From Bryum argenteum (lineage: Eukaryota > Streptophyta > Bryopsida > Bryales > Bryaceae), in the NCBI GenBank assembly GCA_037043015.1, contig CM073322.1:24146364-24210363 (forward strand): a stretch of 64,000 nt of DNA, in the 5' to 3' direction. The notes beneath the pieces were generated by a model. That model made no database searches. It had not been told where the DNA came from and saw only the letters and a list, made by a program, of their open reading frames with translations. The translations under genes were made by a program, and so were the position numbers. Below are positions 36,349 to 48,569 of the stretch, piece by piece (position 1 is the stretch's first letter; the number at the start of each line of letters is the position of its first letter).

Positions 36349-38399
36349 ATGGCTGCCTTGAGCATTGCGCTGCATTCAGGGCCGTTGCAGTGTTTGCAGC
36401 GTCGCAAATACTCGAGCTCTCTTCGTCCTCCTCTGCCCCGATCCCTCTCTTGCTCTTGCTTGCCCTGCCCCACCCTTCCCAGCAATTCCCGGATGAGGGT
36501 TCAAGCTTCGCAGATTCATCCCGCATCCGAATTTCGGAGCAAGGAGCCCGTGCTGGGGAGCTGGGCGGACGACGAGGGCGGAGTGGTGTGGACAGCAGGC
36601 GCCATCGCCGACGCTGTCAAGGGGCGCGTGGTGTTCGAAGGCACCCCCGGCAGCATTTCCACCGACACGCGCTCTGCGCGCCCGGGGCAATGGTTCCTCG
36701 CACTCTCGGGACCCCATTTCGACGCGCACAAATTCTTGCACCAAGCTGCGGAGAAGGAATGTGCAGGTGTGGTGGCGAATTCGGTGCCTCCCGGCTGGTC
36801 ACGCGGATTCGTGCAAGTCGAGGGCGATACTCTGCGCGCGTTGCAGGCGCTGGCTGCGGATGTGCGCAGCCGATTCTGGGGCCCTGTGGTGGGCATCACG
36901 GGGAGCGTTGGGAAGTCGACGGTGCGCGCCATGACCGCGCTGGCGCTGGAAAATCTGAATGGGTATGTGCATGAATCTCATGCCAATTTTAATAATCATG
37001 TGGGTGTGCCGCTCACGCTGCTTAGGCTTCAATCGCGCTCTCTGGCGTGCGTGATGGAGCTCGGAATGAATCACGCCGGGGAGATTCTGGAGCTCGCGGA
37101 AATCTCTAAGCCCGACGTGCGCGTGCTGTTGAATGTTGGCCCCGCGCACATGGAGCACTTCCCCGGGGGCTTGCAGGATGTGGCTGCTGCCAAGAGCGAG
37201 ATCTTCCGACACGCGCGCCCCGGTGATGTGTGTGTCGTGAATGCCGACGACCCGCACGTCATGGCTGCTCCGCTTCCGCCTGGGGTTCGCGTGGTAGGGT
37301 TTGCCGCTGCTCCATTTTTCTCCCAGAAACTCTCTCTTGCATCACACAAGATAGTTCACTGACCATAATCATAAATAAACGAGGAGTCCAACGATTGAAT
37401 CACTAGGATATTAATGCAAAATTGGTGAAGGTTTTATCGGGGTTGATAACCTAAAATCAAGATAACAACAGGTGACGGGCATGATGCCTCGGCACTTTAC
37501 CCAATAAAACTAATGCGAGAAATGATAGTTCCAACAGTCATGTAGCCTCAAGATTTTGTAGCCTGTGATAGCAGATGGCGTTGAGGTGTCTTAACGGATT
37601 GCAGTGAACAGGAGCAAGAAACTGAAAACATAATTGATGGAATGAGCATCAGGTGCGGTTTGGACGGACAGAGAGCTCAGACATGCGACTGGTAGCAGCA
37701 AATAGCATCAAGGGAGGGCTAGCCGTGAGTGTGATATTGGAGCACGTTGCTCACGCTCTCTCGAACGATGAGCCGGAAACGGTGACACGGACGAGAGTGG
37801 AGTTCGAGATTCCTAGCCCAGGTATTCACTTAGCCATCAACGCATGTGCAGCAGCGGCGGTAGCCACAAGTCTAGGCGTGCCCTTGGCATCCGTAGCTCG
37901 ATCATTGTGTCGTTTCCAACCACTGGACATGAGGTGCCGAGTGGAAGATGTTACAGGAGCAGAAGGGCATGTGCAGATTCTGGTCATCAACGATTGCTAC
38001 AATGCCAACCCCATGAGCGTGGAAGCCTCTCTGCAGCTCTTGCAATCCATGAACACCACTCGGCGAGTCGCTGTGCTGGGAGACATGCTGGAGCTCGGTG
38101 GAATCTCTTTGTGCTCTCACAAGGAGATTCTGCAGCTCTGCTTGGACAGCGAAGAGCTGGATCTGGTGATCGTGGTGGGCACATGCTTCTCCGAGGCAGC
38201 TGAGAATTTCAAAGGAGTGGAGAAGATCATTGCGTTTCGGAATGCCTCCTCTTTGATCAACCATTTGGCCAGGTTCATCAGTCCTGGTGATGCTGTGCTT
38301 GTCAAGGGCAGCCGCGGCATGCGCATGGAAGTGCTGGTGGATGCCATCAAGACTGCGAGCTTAGGATCATCGTCTCCTCGACGTATCTACATTGAGTGA
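36349..38399 (+). CDS. MurF: Chloroplast MurF, UDP-MurNAc-tripeptide--D-Ala-D-Ala ligase
   Basis: Two exons, 36349-37293 and 37653-38399, give 563 residues; donor GTAGGG was chosen because it restores GVRVVRFGRTESSD. The first ~55 residues are Ser/Arg/Pro-rich without acidic residues, a chloroplast transit peptide. Then come the Mur ligase N-domain (STDTRSARPGQWF), the ATP-binding P-loop GITGSVGKST (about residue 182), SHANFNNHVGVP and MELGMNHAGEI, and the C-terminal domain with NDCYNANPMSVEASL, LGDMLELG and KGSRGMRME. MurF adds D-Ala-D-Ala to the muramyl tripeptide, the last cytoplasmic peptide step of peptidoglycan synthesis; in mosses this pathway is needed for plastid division. Angiosperms generally lack it. 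Exon sequence is GC-rich. A bacterial contaminant is excluded by the intron and transit peptide. Confidence 0.92.
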
Positions 38400-39574
38400 T
38401 TCTGGCCGGAAAGGCCACACATTTGAGGCCTATGACCTATTTCATATCTGCGAGTCCATCATCTTCATTGAGTCTTCCGTTGGAATCCAAACGTCATATC
38501 AGTGGGATAGCCTTCATCTATGGGACTGGACACATCAGGGTCTCAAGCTCGGCCATTCTTTGAAACAGTCGATTTGCGAAGACGAGTAGTTTCACATGCA
38601 TTTTCAAGGTCTAGAACTAGATTGATTTTGTGCTTGAGATGGCAATGATTGTGGATCCACTGTGGCTTCTGCCACTTTTATTCAATGCATCTCCGAGAGC
38701 TGTCGCTTGTTCACATTTTTTTAAGCAGTAGCGGTTTTCAATCGCACTTGGCTACGCGTTCTTTAGGTCGAAGATCCTTGACTATCTCTAGCTAATTTTA
38801 TGTTGCACCTTCATTTGCTTGTTGGGGATCGAGTAAAGTCAACCGTAATCATAGAAGCAACGTACTGTAAATCCATGATTTTTCTAGAACCATCACGAAG
38901 ATGTCATATGCACAAACTTGAAGATTCTACATGAACAAAACTATTCAACGACTCAATATTATTTCAAGCCTTTGAAACTTTGTGTCATTCTCAATACTGA
39001 AACTGATCCCGTAAATGAAAAACCAACTGGTTGAGAAGCCTATTTCATCATATCAAAAACAATCTGATACGTGCAACCCATCAGAAAGCAAGATCTGGTC
39101 TAGACATATTTCGAGAGCAGAGGACTTGAATCGAGTATCATACATATTGTCCAGTGATTTTCTTAAAATTTAAACAAGCAAGTATGAACCTCAAGTGGCT
39201 CACATTAGGAAATCTTGACCAGCCAGTGAAAGTGTTAATAGTTGGCTGCAATTAAGAACATATCTTTCACAGACATGCAATTTCTACAGGCTATCACTAA
39301 CCATTTCCTCCACAACCATCATAGAAACATATCTAAGAAAGTGAAGAAACATGTAATTTATATCACACTGAAATTTATCATTGAGCAGGTTGAATACAAA
39401 AAAAATAGAACCTGTAGTAGCTGGCAATAAGCATATGATTGAACGAATCTGCTCAGCTCAAATGCTCTCATTACCCATTCTTTTTTTAAAATGTACACCA
39501 GCGATCTCCACCTATGAACTTAGTGGCAAGGATAATCTCGTTCCCCGCACATTGTACACATCCCGTACTCGTCA
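38400..39574. other. Spacer between MurF and LSM6
   Basis: Contains the two convergent 3' flanks. No supported feature. Confidence 0.45.
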
Positions 39575-40183
39575 CTAGTCTCCCAACGTCCTCTTAGTTG
39601 TACTGATGTAGAGAACTGCATATCCAAGAGAAACCATGTCAGGCAACCCTAATGCTGAGACAATGCAGGAGAACATGAAGTAATCCTAATGCTGAGACAT
39701 GCAAGCATAACACAACTTCACAGTGTCCTTCCAATATAAACAAGTATTGTACCATTATTGCCCCGGATGAAAGCATCTCCATACTTGTTCTTCAGCTGCC
39801 CGTTTACATACTCTTCTGTTTGCTCCATGGCGATATTCATATAACCATCCAAGCAGGCCAAGATACCTACGGGTATGGCAGAAACATCAATAAAATCACT
39901 TGCTTAAACCCTACATGGCACTCTAAAGCCCTATTATGAACAACAAAATTTGAAAATAAAAAAGGACGTGAATTGAATAAGTTGCCATTACAGTAACTCA
40001 ACCTTGGAAGGGATCAAAACAGAAAACCTGTATATGGAGAAATCCACGCATACCTCGATAATCCACGCCCGAATTCAGTTTCACGACCACGGGACGGCCA
40101 CGGATGGACTTGAGAAAATCGGCAGGCGTTTTCGACGAGCCCTGCGGTTGCCCGGCAGCGGCCGCAGCAGCGTCTGCACTCAT
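39575..40183 (-). CDS. LSM6: U6 snRNA-associated Sm-like protein LSm6
   Basis: Exons 40183-40054, 39866-39753 and 39615-39575 join to 94 residues. After an Ala/Gly/Gln-rich start, the Sm1 motif spans FLKSIRGRPVVVKLNSG through YRGILACLDGYMNIAME, and Sm2 is DAFIRGNNVLYIS. All of it follows LSm6 almost residue for residue, and the length is close to the family norm. LSm6 is part of the LSm1-7 ring (mRNA decapping, cytoplasm) and the LSm2-8 ring (U6 snRNA, nucleus). Both introns are GT-AG. Confidence 0.93.
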
Positions 40184-42024
40184 CTTCCCTTATCCGCCGC
40201 GATAATCCTCGTCGGCACTACGCTACACGATGCAAGACCTGGAATACTACGAGAGTCAGAAGGATTGAATCGTAAGCTCGAGTGGAGAGTAAACAAGTTA
40301 AAATAGTGAGACAGGAACCTGAACGAAGAAGCGGAGCTCGATTATTTCGGCGACGATGATCGTTCCGTAATTGCAAATGCGAGGGAGTTGAAGCGAGGGA
40401 GTGAAAAGACAGAGTTAGGGTTTGGCGCCCGTCTTCAACCTCGTTTGGTTTGGTTTGTTTGACGTCAATGCTCGGATGTACACCCTAGGTACATTTTCCA
40501 ATTCCCTCAAAATTTTGTGTTGGGAATGGTGAAAGGTAAACACTTACAAATAAACCTTCATTATTAGAACAAATTAATAGGCTATTGTATGGACTAATAA
40601 TTTTAAAATTCACAAACCTTGCCCCTCTAAATGCTCAACATAAAGATTTGGAATATGAGGAACAATAGTGAGGGTGTACCTTTGAAAAACTCCATAGTTT
40701 TTTAGTCAAAAGAGGTGTTTCTATTTTTACTAATGTTATTTCTTTACTCACATTTTAGATCACTAGTGTTAGAATGCAATTCCAATGAACGGCCCATGAA
40801 GGTGATCCTCCGTGTTGAAGTTGACCAAATAACCAAATTATTTCCTATTTTTCCATCATTCCAATGATATACTAAGAATTTGTGTACCTTGATCATTGCA
40901 TGTCTCCTACGCTTACGAGATGAATGGTAGATAACTCCAAACTCAACATTCAAATATCACGATATTACAATATCTCGGTATTTTTGTCAATTATCATATA
41001 TCACAATATATCGAATATTTCTTAAAATTTGGAAGCCCTATAGTATGACCATTGTTCGGATAAGTTTAAGAATCTTTCTTGTTTGTGTCATCTTCGCTTG
41101 CTTTGTGCTATATTGAGTTGTATTTTAGAGCGAGTTTTGAATATTGAAAAATATATTTATGTCAAACTTGAATATTTTTCGTGTTATGAAATATTGTAGT
41201 ATTCTAACATTGCGGCATTCAATTTCGCAATATTGGTTGGTTGCCAAAAGTGACATCATCGGTAAATATCATGATATTTAGATTATTGGTAAAATATTGT
41301 ATTTGAGTGGTTGCCAAGTGCAACCTTACGCAACCTAACTTATAACATTCATTTCATGAGGCTTTGTTTTCATCTCAATATGTAGTTGCAATGTTGGGTC
41401 AAAGTCCGCTATCCAAAATATCTCAAAGTGCCTAAATTCTGTAAAATTATTGGGTCCCTCACACTCGTTACAGTTAAAAAACTTGATTACAATGTTCGAA
41501 ATCATTTTCTTAAAAATTTCAAAAACTACTTAAAAACTCATGGACTTGCTCATTTTGGGCAAAGACTCAAGATTACTACCCCTCACACCTCTAGAGCTTA
41601 AATATGACCTACAAATATAGCTTATATTGTTACATAAGCAACCGAAAAGAGCTCACATTGTTACAAGAAAGATCGGACAAGAAACATGAACAACTTTCCT
41701 AATCACCGTTACAACATGATCAAAAGTCAAAATCACTGAGAAGAAGAAAGCTCAAAAAATGCATGCACAATGAAATGCCGGAACGAATGTAAGAGAAAGG
41801 AAAAAGAGGTGATGGATGAAGCAAAAAGGGGAGGGGACGAAAGAACACTTGGCAAACTGCACTCACGGAAGCAGTAATGCACCCCTCCCTCCATTTGCAA
41901 GGCCCTCGTTTCTCCACCAACTCCTCCTTTACCTTGAGAGTATCAGACCTCGACCCCCACCGAACTTCCCACAATCCCAACACACTTCCCATTTGCTCTT
42001 GTTCCGCTCCAAATTGTTGTGGCC
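40184..42024. other. Intergenic, LSM6 promoter then AT-rich DNA
   Basis: The first ~260 bp is GC-rich and is the likely LSM6 leader/promoter. 40490-41700 is AT-rich with ATATCACAATAT-like words and GGTTGCCAA words; no gene seen. The last 200 bp is the likely leader of the next gene. Confidence 0.45.
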
Positions 42025-43497
42025 ATGGCGCTCCAGCTCGTCCACACCACCTCCTCCTTCCAGGTGCTTTTTTCCCACCTCAGCTAATCATCACTTCTCT
42101 AGTACTTTAGTACTAACTGGGCAATCTAGTTGAGAATCGAAGTTTACGTCGGAAAGCACCCTTTCAGTGGGGTTCCTCCACCAATTGCATCATTGTTCTA
42201 GTTCTTTCATGTGTAATACCTGTATTTGTACTTTTAGGTTTTGGGTTGAGTTGCAAGTGATTTTGCTTCTTACTGGAGATTCTGAACCCGAAATTTTTAG
42301 ACGGGGAATCTCCTTGCGTAGTTTGTTCAATGTGAGCAATTAAGACCTGCCGGTAGCGAAGGAGCTCTGTCGAATGTTGAACCTTAGCATGTGACATTGT
42401 TCATTAGTTGGAGGTTATAGATGGACCGGAGTTGGATTAGGTTTTATAGCGTCCGAGTCTTGGCTTTATGAATATTTTACATTGTTGAATGAATTTCTGG
42501 AATTTTGTATGGAGAGAATATTTGCTAGTATGGTGATCAAGTTATGTATTACAACAGAGGCTGTAGTCGTCTACTAGCTTGAGTTTTGCGTTCACATTTG
42601 AAATTCGAGTCGCTGGAGAATAGGACGGTAATGCTTGGGAATTGCATGTGGCAGCAGGCATTCAGTGGATTAAGAGCTTCTCCATCAGTACGCCAAGTTG
42701 ATAAAGCCCCGGCGGTAGGATTTGTAAGGAAGAGTTCTGGCGTGCAATCTATCAAAGCTGTAATGAATCCGTTGGATGACCCCATCGTCAAGGAAGCTAT
42801 GAAGGTTAGACTCGCCATTCTCACTTACAGTTTTCTGATTAGCTCTGAATTGTTACCGCTCAAGAGAATGTTAAGATGTTACTTTGAATCTTGAATGTCC
42901 AGAATCATATTCCATTAAATGATCAAAGGGCAAACGTAACCGCTTAGAAATCCTGTAACAAATCCCATGCTATTGGTGTTAAATGAGACTGTAGAGAGTA
43001 GAAAATTTCATGGGCGTGTTGAATTCCAACAAAGTCTTGGTGATGAGAATATGAGTACTTGTTCAATTCCATCAACATTACATACTCTCTCGTGTGCATT
43101 TTACCTCAATGTTCAAGAAAAAGTGTCCTGTCGGCAATTTTCAACACATTGTTTAGAATTATGGAACTGAGGGATAAGTGGGCTGAGAACGAGGGTAATA
43201 TTCAACAGGAATGATGATGGGAGATCGATAACAAGCGTTTCTTTATCTGTTGAGAGTCGTGTAAACTTGGACGTGGGGATTTCTTGGCTGAGTAGGGTGA
43301 GTGTGGTGTTGTGGTGGGAGCAGGAGCCGCTTGCATTTCTGGGGGGTGTCTTTGCGGGCTTGCTTCGGCTGGATTTGAATGAGGAGCCATTGCGAGATTG
43401 GGTGGCCAAGACTGCTGAAGCGGCTGGCATCGATTTGAACGATTCTGAAGCGGCTGACTACGACGATGCTCCACCTGAGGATATCCAAATCGATTAG
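42025..43497 (+). CDS. Small chloroplast protein, UPF0426-like (At1g28150 type)
   Basis: Predicted exons 42025-42063, 42610-42804 and 43324-43497 give 135 residues. The start MALQLVHTTSSFQ and following Arg/Ser-rich stretch look like a transit peptide. The conserved core is NPLDDPIVKEAMKEPLAFLGGVFAGLLRLDLNEEPLRDW split over two exons, with a hydrophobic Gly/Leu segment, then an acidic tail ending EDIQID. This arrangement matches my recollection of the uncharacterised plastid UPF0426 family; its function is unknown. The acceptor of exon 2 is uncertain (TTCGAG at 42609 or CTGGAG at 42615). Confidence 0.6.
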
Positions 43498-44556
43498 AAA
43501 ATTTCTCCGTAACTACTGTAAACTCACTTGTCTTTGTAAATCAATCTACTTGAATGTAAAACCTCTAGTTAGTTTCGGTTCTCATATGGCCTTTCTTTTC
43601 GCAAATTCCTCTCCTGATTTTGCCTTACGTTGGAATGCTATTGAGTCTGCATCGGTTCACTTTAGAGATAATTGGGGAGTGGCCAGGGGGAATTAATTTT
43701 CAAAAATGTGCAACATAATATTGAATTACTTGGAATCTCAAAACTTGGTTTTATTGGGAAATAATTACTCCATTTGTCCCATTATAATTGTCTAATAGGT
43801 TCTCTCTACTATCCACCTCCGAGTACATTGATACCTAAGTTGGAAACTATTATGCTCCCTGTATAGGTTCTCTCATATCCACTATTATGCTCCCTGTATG
43901 TGGCTTTTGATCTTGAGTGGGTTTTGAGTCTTTTACTATGAATGACCTCATTTGTATACATTTTAGTGCAAACTCACGAATGTGATCACACTTGACCTTT
44001 CAAGTGTGCATGTGGTACACAATTCATGGTAAAATACAAGAAAATTTGAATGTTGGTGGAAGGATTTCTTGGACATATCACAACACTAGATTTGAGATAT
44101 CTTTACCCTCCTTATGGATATCTCATGTTTAGCCCCTATACTCTTTGCAGTTGTTTTTATACATTTTGGATGAAGGGGAGAAACTTTGAAGAGCCATAAA
44201 GTCTGTTTTTGATGAAATCACTTGGGTTGTGTCCCAAATCAAGCCTAGTTTGTGTGGTAAAAATTGCAGATCCATACAATGAGGTATGAATTAATGGCAT
44301 GCATTTTAGTGACAATAGTTTTGGGTTTCAAGATTGTAAACATTGCGTATATTTTATCATTGCAAGGCAATTCCGTGAAATCAAAAATAATTTTACATGA
44401 ATTTTTTTACATTAGTATGATCTTAAGATGGATCCTTAAAAACCTTCTGGTTAGAAAAACACAAGATTCCTGACAAAAATCTGGACTATTCACAGAACCC
44501 AAAAAAATCATGAGTTTTTTAAAGCCAAATTATGTATGAATCGACTCATAATGGAC
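43498..44556. other. AT-rich intergenic DNA, no gene seen
   Basis: 3' flank of the UPF0426-like gene. ATTATGCTCCCTGTAT occurs twice at 43848 and 43883. No other feature. Confidence 0.45.
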
Positions 44557-44559
44557 TTA

Positions 44560-45118
44560 GGGGCACTTCACACTATGGCCAAAGGTCGAGAGGCCGTCGA
44601 TTTCAGCCAATGAAATTGCAGGAAACCCTAGTTTCGGCCTTTCGAGCCTTCACACTAGAAGCCAAAGTCCACCGGCCATCACTCTCCAAATGGCCTACGT
44701 GGTAGCACTTTTTGACCAAGGCGACGGCTTCTCGAAGTTTGTTTGGGTCTTGCATTTAGCAAGACCCAAACTACGGTCGAGAGGCCGTCACATTTTTTTC
44801 ATAAAAAACTCAAAAAATGACAAGATCTTGGCCGTTAGATCAAAAGGATGCCTTGGATAAGGAATAAAGTGATATGGGTTTGGACTTTGGGCTTGGCCTT
44901 TGGAGGCTTCATATTACGGCCGTTCAAGTTGAGAGGCCATGGCCAAAGCTTTGGACTTTGGGCTTGGCCTTTGGAGGCTACACAATATGCCCGGCCAAAG
45001 GTTCCAATTACAATATTTTATTGGTTATTTTCAGTAAATTCCTTTGGACGTTCAACAAAGTTTGGACTCTCAATTCCACGGCCTCTCGACTTGGACGGCC
45101 ATAGTGTGAAAGCGCCCC
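44560..45118. mobile_element. PIF/Harbinger-like non-autonomous element
   Basis: 559 bp with inverted ends GGGGCACTTCACACTATGGCC and GGCCATAGTGTGAAAGCGCCCC flanked by TTA on both sides (44557-44559 and 45119-45121). A GGGGC terminus plus a TTA duplication is the PIF/Harbinger signature. The interior repeats TTGGACTTTGGGCTTGGCC twice (near 44878 and 44953) and GGTCGAGAGGCCGTC twice (44585 and 44774). No transposase frame. Confidence 0.75.
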
Positions 45119-45121
45119 TTA

Positions 45122-45487
45122 GAAATTTTCAAAGCATCATCACGGTAAACCCGTGGAGGAGAAAATAACTTACACCATCCACGAGGTAGTGTACAGTGGC
45201 AGCGGTGGGTGGGCCGGCGCCTCCCACCGGCCGGCCGGTCAGTGAACTAAATGCGAGTAACGGCACCATGTCGTGCAGCTTTTGTCGGCCGAGCCGACAC
45301 CGGATATGCCTAAAAGCAGTGGATCACCCACCATGGTCTTTGCCGCACAAAATAGCTCACGTTTTACTTTCTAGGGCCAAATACTAAGTCTGGCTCGGTG
45401 ACATTGGCATTTTGTCACTGCACTAAGACTTAGGGTTTCCCACCATTGCTCCTCTAAGTTATATTTGCAAGCAGGAATGAGGTCAAA
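45122..45487. other. Spacer with GGCCGGC-rich patch, no gene seen
   Basis: Frames at 45196-45387 and 45371-45580 have no resemblance to known families. Confidence 0.4.
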
Positions 45488-45792
45488 CACTAGTAGAAAA
45501 TGGCAAACAAGTGACGGCCGTAATGACTTGACCGGAATGACACAAAGTGTCACTTTTAATTGTGCTTCTAATAACGTCAAAATAAATTATGATGTTTGTC
45601 ACTTTTCCTTAATTTTTTTTTTACTGATCTATTCGAGTGTGGTATGCTTATTACAACCAAAAAAAATTTAAGAAAAAGTGACAAATATCATAATTTATTT
45701 TGAGGTTATTAGAAGCACAATTAAAATTGACACTTTGTGTCATTCCGGTCAAGTCATTACGGCCGTCACTTTTTTGCCATTTTCTACTAATG
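45488..45792. mobile_element. CACTA-like foldback MITE
   Basis: 305 bp made of two ~130-bp nearly perfect inverted arms. The left end is CACTAGTAGAAAATGGC and the right end is the inverse of CATTAGTAGAAAATGGC; AAA flanks both sides. CACTAGTAGAAAA and a 3-bp duplication are typical of plant CACTA (En/Spm) elements. The arms share GTGACGGCCGTAATGACTTG and AAGTGTCA words and would fold into a long hairpin RNA if transcribed. Confidence 0.8.
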
Positions 45793-45954
45793 AAAAATGC
45801 AGATTTGTTCTTCCGTGCGATTTAGCATGGGTAACTTTCACTGCCATTTTAGAAGAAAGCTTATTCTACAGATGGTATGACGACCTGCTAATACTTCCTG
45901 CCTTTCTCAAGGGCTTTTGATTTAGCTCATGTATGTATTGACGATTGATTGAGG

Positions 45955-46690
45955 CACCACAAGCCGTAGCTTGGTGGTTGGGGTTGGAGGCCCCCAATGA
46001 GGAGGTCGTGGGTTCTATTCGCCATGTCGGCATGGTGCTCACGACTATAGTCTACCCAACTATGGTGGGGGATCCTTGAATCTTGTTGTATAGGGTACCT
46101 CAAAGCCCTTGGTGGAGGATACCATGTCAAGTATCTTCAAGGCGCTAATAACTAATTAGAAACTAGCGTAGTTATATTGTCCACGCTCGAGAGGGGGAAG
46201 TAGTATTGTCCCAATTTCCTCTTGTCCACTGTGTATCGGGTTAGTAGCATAACGAACGCACATGCACCACAAGCCTTGGCTTGGTGGTTAGGGCTTAGGC
46301 CCCCAATGAGGAGGTCGTGGGTTCTATTCCCATGCCGGCTTGGTGCTCACCACTATAGTCCACCCAACTATTGTGGGGGGTCTTTGGACCTTGTTGTATG
46401 GGTACCTCAAAGCCCTTTGGGGGGATACTATGTCAAGTATCTTCAAGGCATTAGTAACTAGGCTAGAAACTAGCGTAGTTATAGTGTCCACCCTCGAGAG
46501 GGGGAAGTAGTATTGTTCCAATTTCCCCTTGTCCGGTGGCCATCGGGATATTAGCATTACGAACGGATACTTCATTCACGCCGGCCCCTTAGAAAGGGAC
46601 CGGAGTTTCTATCTTTCTATCTATCTTTACGAACGCACACTTCATGCACGCCGGCTTCTTAGAAAGGGACCCGAGTTTCTATCTATATGG
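45955..46690 (+). mobile_element. tRNA-derived SINE, copy 1, interrupted by copy 2
   Basis: The element runs 45955-46262 and resumes at 46640-46690, after another SINE inserted into it. Its head has a pol III A-box-like TAGCTTGGTGGTTGG (near 45967) and a B-box-like GGGTTCTATTC (46010-46020), spaced as in tRNA genes. A body with CCCAACTATGGTGGGGGATC and CTCGAGAGGGGGAAGTAGTATTGT follows, then a tail TTTCTATCTAT. No protein is encoded. Confidence 0.7.
46263..46628 (+). mobile_element. tRNA-derived SINE, copy 2 (complete, nested)
   Basis: A 366-bp complete copy: A-box-like TTGGCTTGGTGGTTAGG (46275), B-box-like GGGTTCTATTC (46319-46329), the shared body and a (TCTA/TCTT)n tail. The 11-bp sequence ACGAACGCACA occurs immediately before (46252-46262) and after (46629-46639), a target-site duplication. 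Removing the element rejoins copy 1 perfectly. Confidence 0.8.
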
Positions 46691-48131
46691 CAATTGATTA
46701 ACCCCCTGGAGGTGAACAACCTCAAGACAACAAAAAATCTTCGTAATTGCCCTCTTTTTATACAAGATGTAAAATTTTGCATTTTGACGAGCTTTGAAGT
46801 AAAATAACTGTTGGATCTAGTGCATAACTTGTACATTAACATATTTACCAAATTTTAGATTCTTATTCCTTACCATTTGTGAAATCATGATGTTTAGAGT
46901 AAATAAAAAATGTTTTAAAAAACACAAAAATTTTAAAAGATCATGTTATAAAACAACATATTTCTCAATGTTTTGGAGGCCAAAATAGTCAATCTTTAAA
47001 GGAAATTTGACTCGAGGCTCTTCCAAATTTTTATTCCTTGGTGAGTAAGGAATATGTTTGTATAATTTTCACCCTCGAGGACCAAAAGTACATGAATAAG
47101 TGCTTGATTTTCACAAGGAGGTATGCTGAAAATTAAAATACAAATTCTCAATTTAACAATTAGAAAGGCATGTAAAAAATGATTGGATTGAAATTCGGAA
47201 TAGTGAGATCATGCTTTCCATACATGTACAAAAGACAAATTTTAGAGTTTTTTTGGAAAGAAGTTATTGCCGAGAATCAATAGATCATGTCTTTACATAC
47301 TCAAGAGAACTATTCTAAGTTTCTTATGAATAAGTAATCAACACATGCATGATTAGTGAATCACTTGAATATACAACTTTGTAATTTTATATCTAATTAC
47401 CATTTAATAACTGTTAAGTAGTGGATATTGTTGATTGAAGATAATTGTCTTCATCAACATCTTGTGAGGAATTTACTACTTTTGCATTATGGTTATTAGT
47501 TTATGTCATGGTTCTACAACCCTTACTTTTGTAAATTTGTACTCTAATTTCAAAGTATCTAAGAATATCATGAAAATTAGGTTATAATAGCTCGTCATAT
47601 ATTAGTTGTTTTGCTAGTGGTGGTACAATGTTCAGCTATTTCAAGTATGAAATGTAAACTAATAAATAGACTAATTATATCATAAAAATTATATGGATAT
47701 TTATTCTCCAGATCATAAAGTATAAATTATTAATATGTCAAAGGAGCATTTCATATTAACTCATACAAGCTTTCATTTTGTATATTTACTTATTTATTTA
47801 GAAACTTTTCAAATTTATTAATTATAGAAGTTTGTTTAAATTAATTGGAATGCAAAGGACGAAGACACAAACTATTGCAATTGAGGGCCCTCACCAATAT
47901 ACTTGGGGCCACAAGGCCACTTAAGGCGTACGAGATTTGATGTGACTTGTTGATGTTGGAATAGTTTGTGATGCACTCTTCAAATGCAAAATTGTGTTGT
48001 AGCAAGTGGAGTCTTGCAAAATATATTATCGCTTTCTTAGAAGCTACCTTCTTCTTTAGGGACGCTTCATATGAGGAGTCAAAATGTGGCCAAGGAATTA
48101 CGATAATCCTCTCATACTATTGGTTCATATG
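46691..48131. other. AT-rich intergenic DNA with faint R1 similarity
   Basis: 46760-47060 has scattered R1 words (GTTGGATC, CATTTGTGAAATCATGATG, GGAGGCCAAAATAGTCAA). The rest is featureless. Confidence 0.35.
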
Positions 48132-48135
48132 TTAA

Positions 48136-48406
48136 CCCTTAAACGCCCATGGAGTCGGGGAGCCCAAAATTGAATTACATCAACTTTTAGACTTGAGCAT
48201 CATAAATGAACCAATCAATAATGAGCTTGCAACCTCCTACAAGGTTATGCAACCCCAACACACCTACCACAATCCTTTCAAAGCACAAAATACAAATTGT
48301 GATTTGAATTGTAAAATTTCACTTTTTTGAATGCATCACAAGAAGGTGACGAGTTTGACATCAAAATATGAGTGAAATGTTGAGAGCTTTGTTGGGTGTT
48401 TAAGGG
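48136..48406. mobile_element. piggyBac-like MITE, copy 3, internally deleted (family M1)
   Basis: 271 bp with the left end CCCTTAAACGCCC, right end TGTTTAAGGG, and TTAA on both sides (48132-48135 and 48407-48410). Compared with copies 1 and 2 it lacks about 90 bp, including the subterminal hairpin. Confidence 0.7.
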
Positions 48407-48569
48407 TTAAATAATCTTGAATGGACCAATCACACGAAAAGGATTTTGCACTCCTTCACCCCTATGAACAACTTGACTACCCCACTCTGTAGAGCGAACC
48501 GTAGCTTAAAATTTCATGCCATTTCCTCCCTTTCTTGCCTTTGTATGTGGTAAAATCACCTTTGACAAT

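Noticed and set aside
36376..37349. Overlapping frames opposite and alongside MurF
   Set aside because: Shadows of a GC-rich coding exon; MurF motifs are in one frame only.
36349..38399. Bacterial contamination or phage DNA because of MurF
   Set aside because: The gene has a spliceosomal intron and transit peptide and sits between ordinary plant genes.
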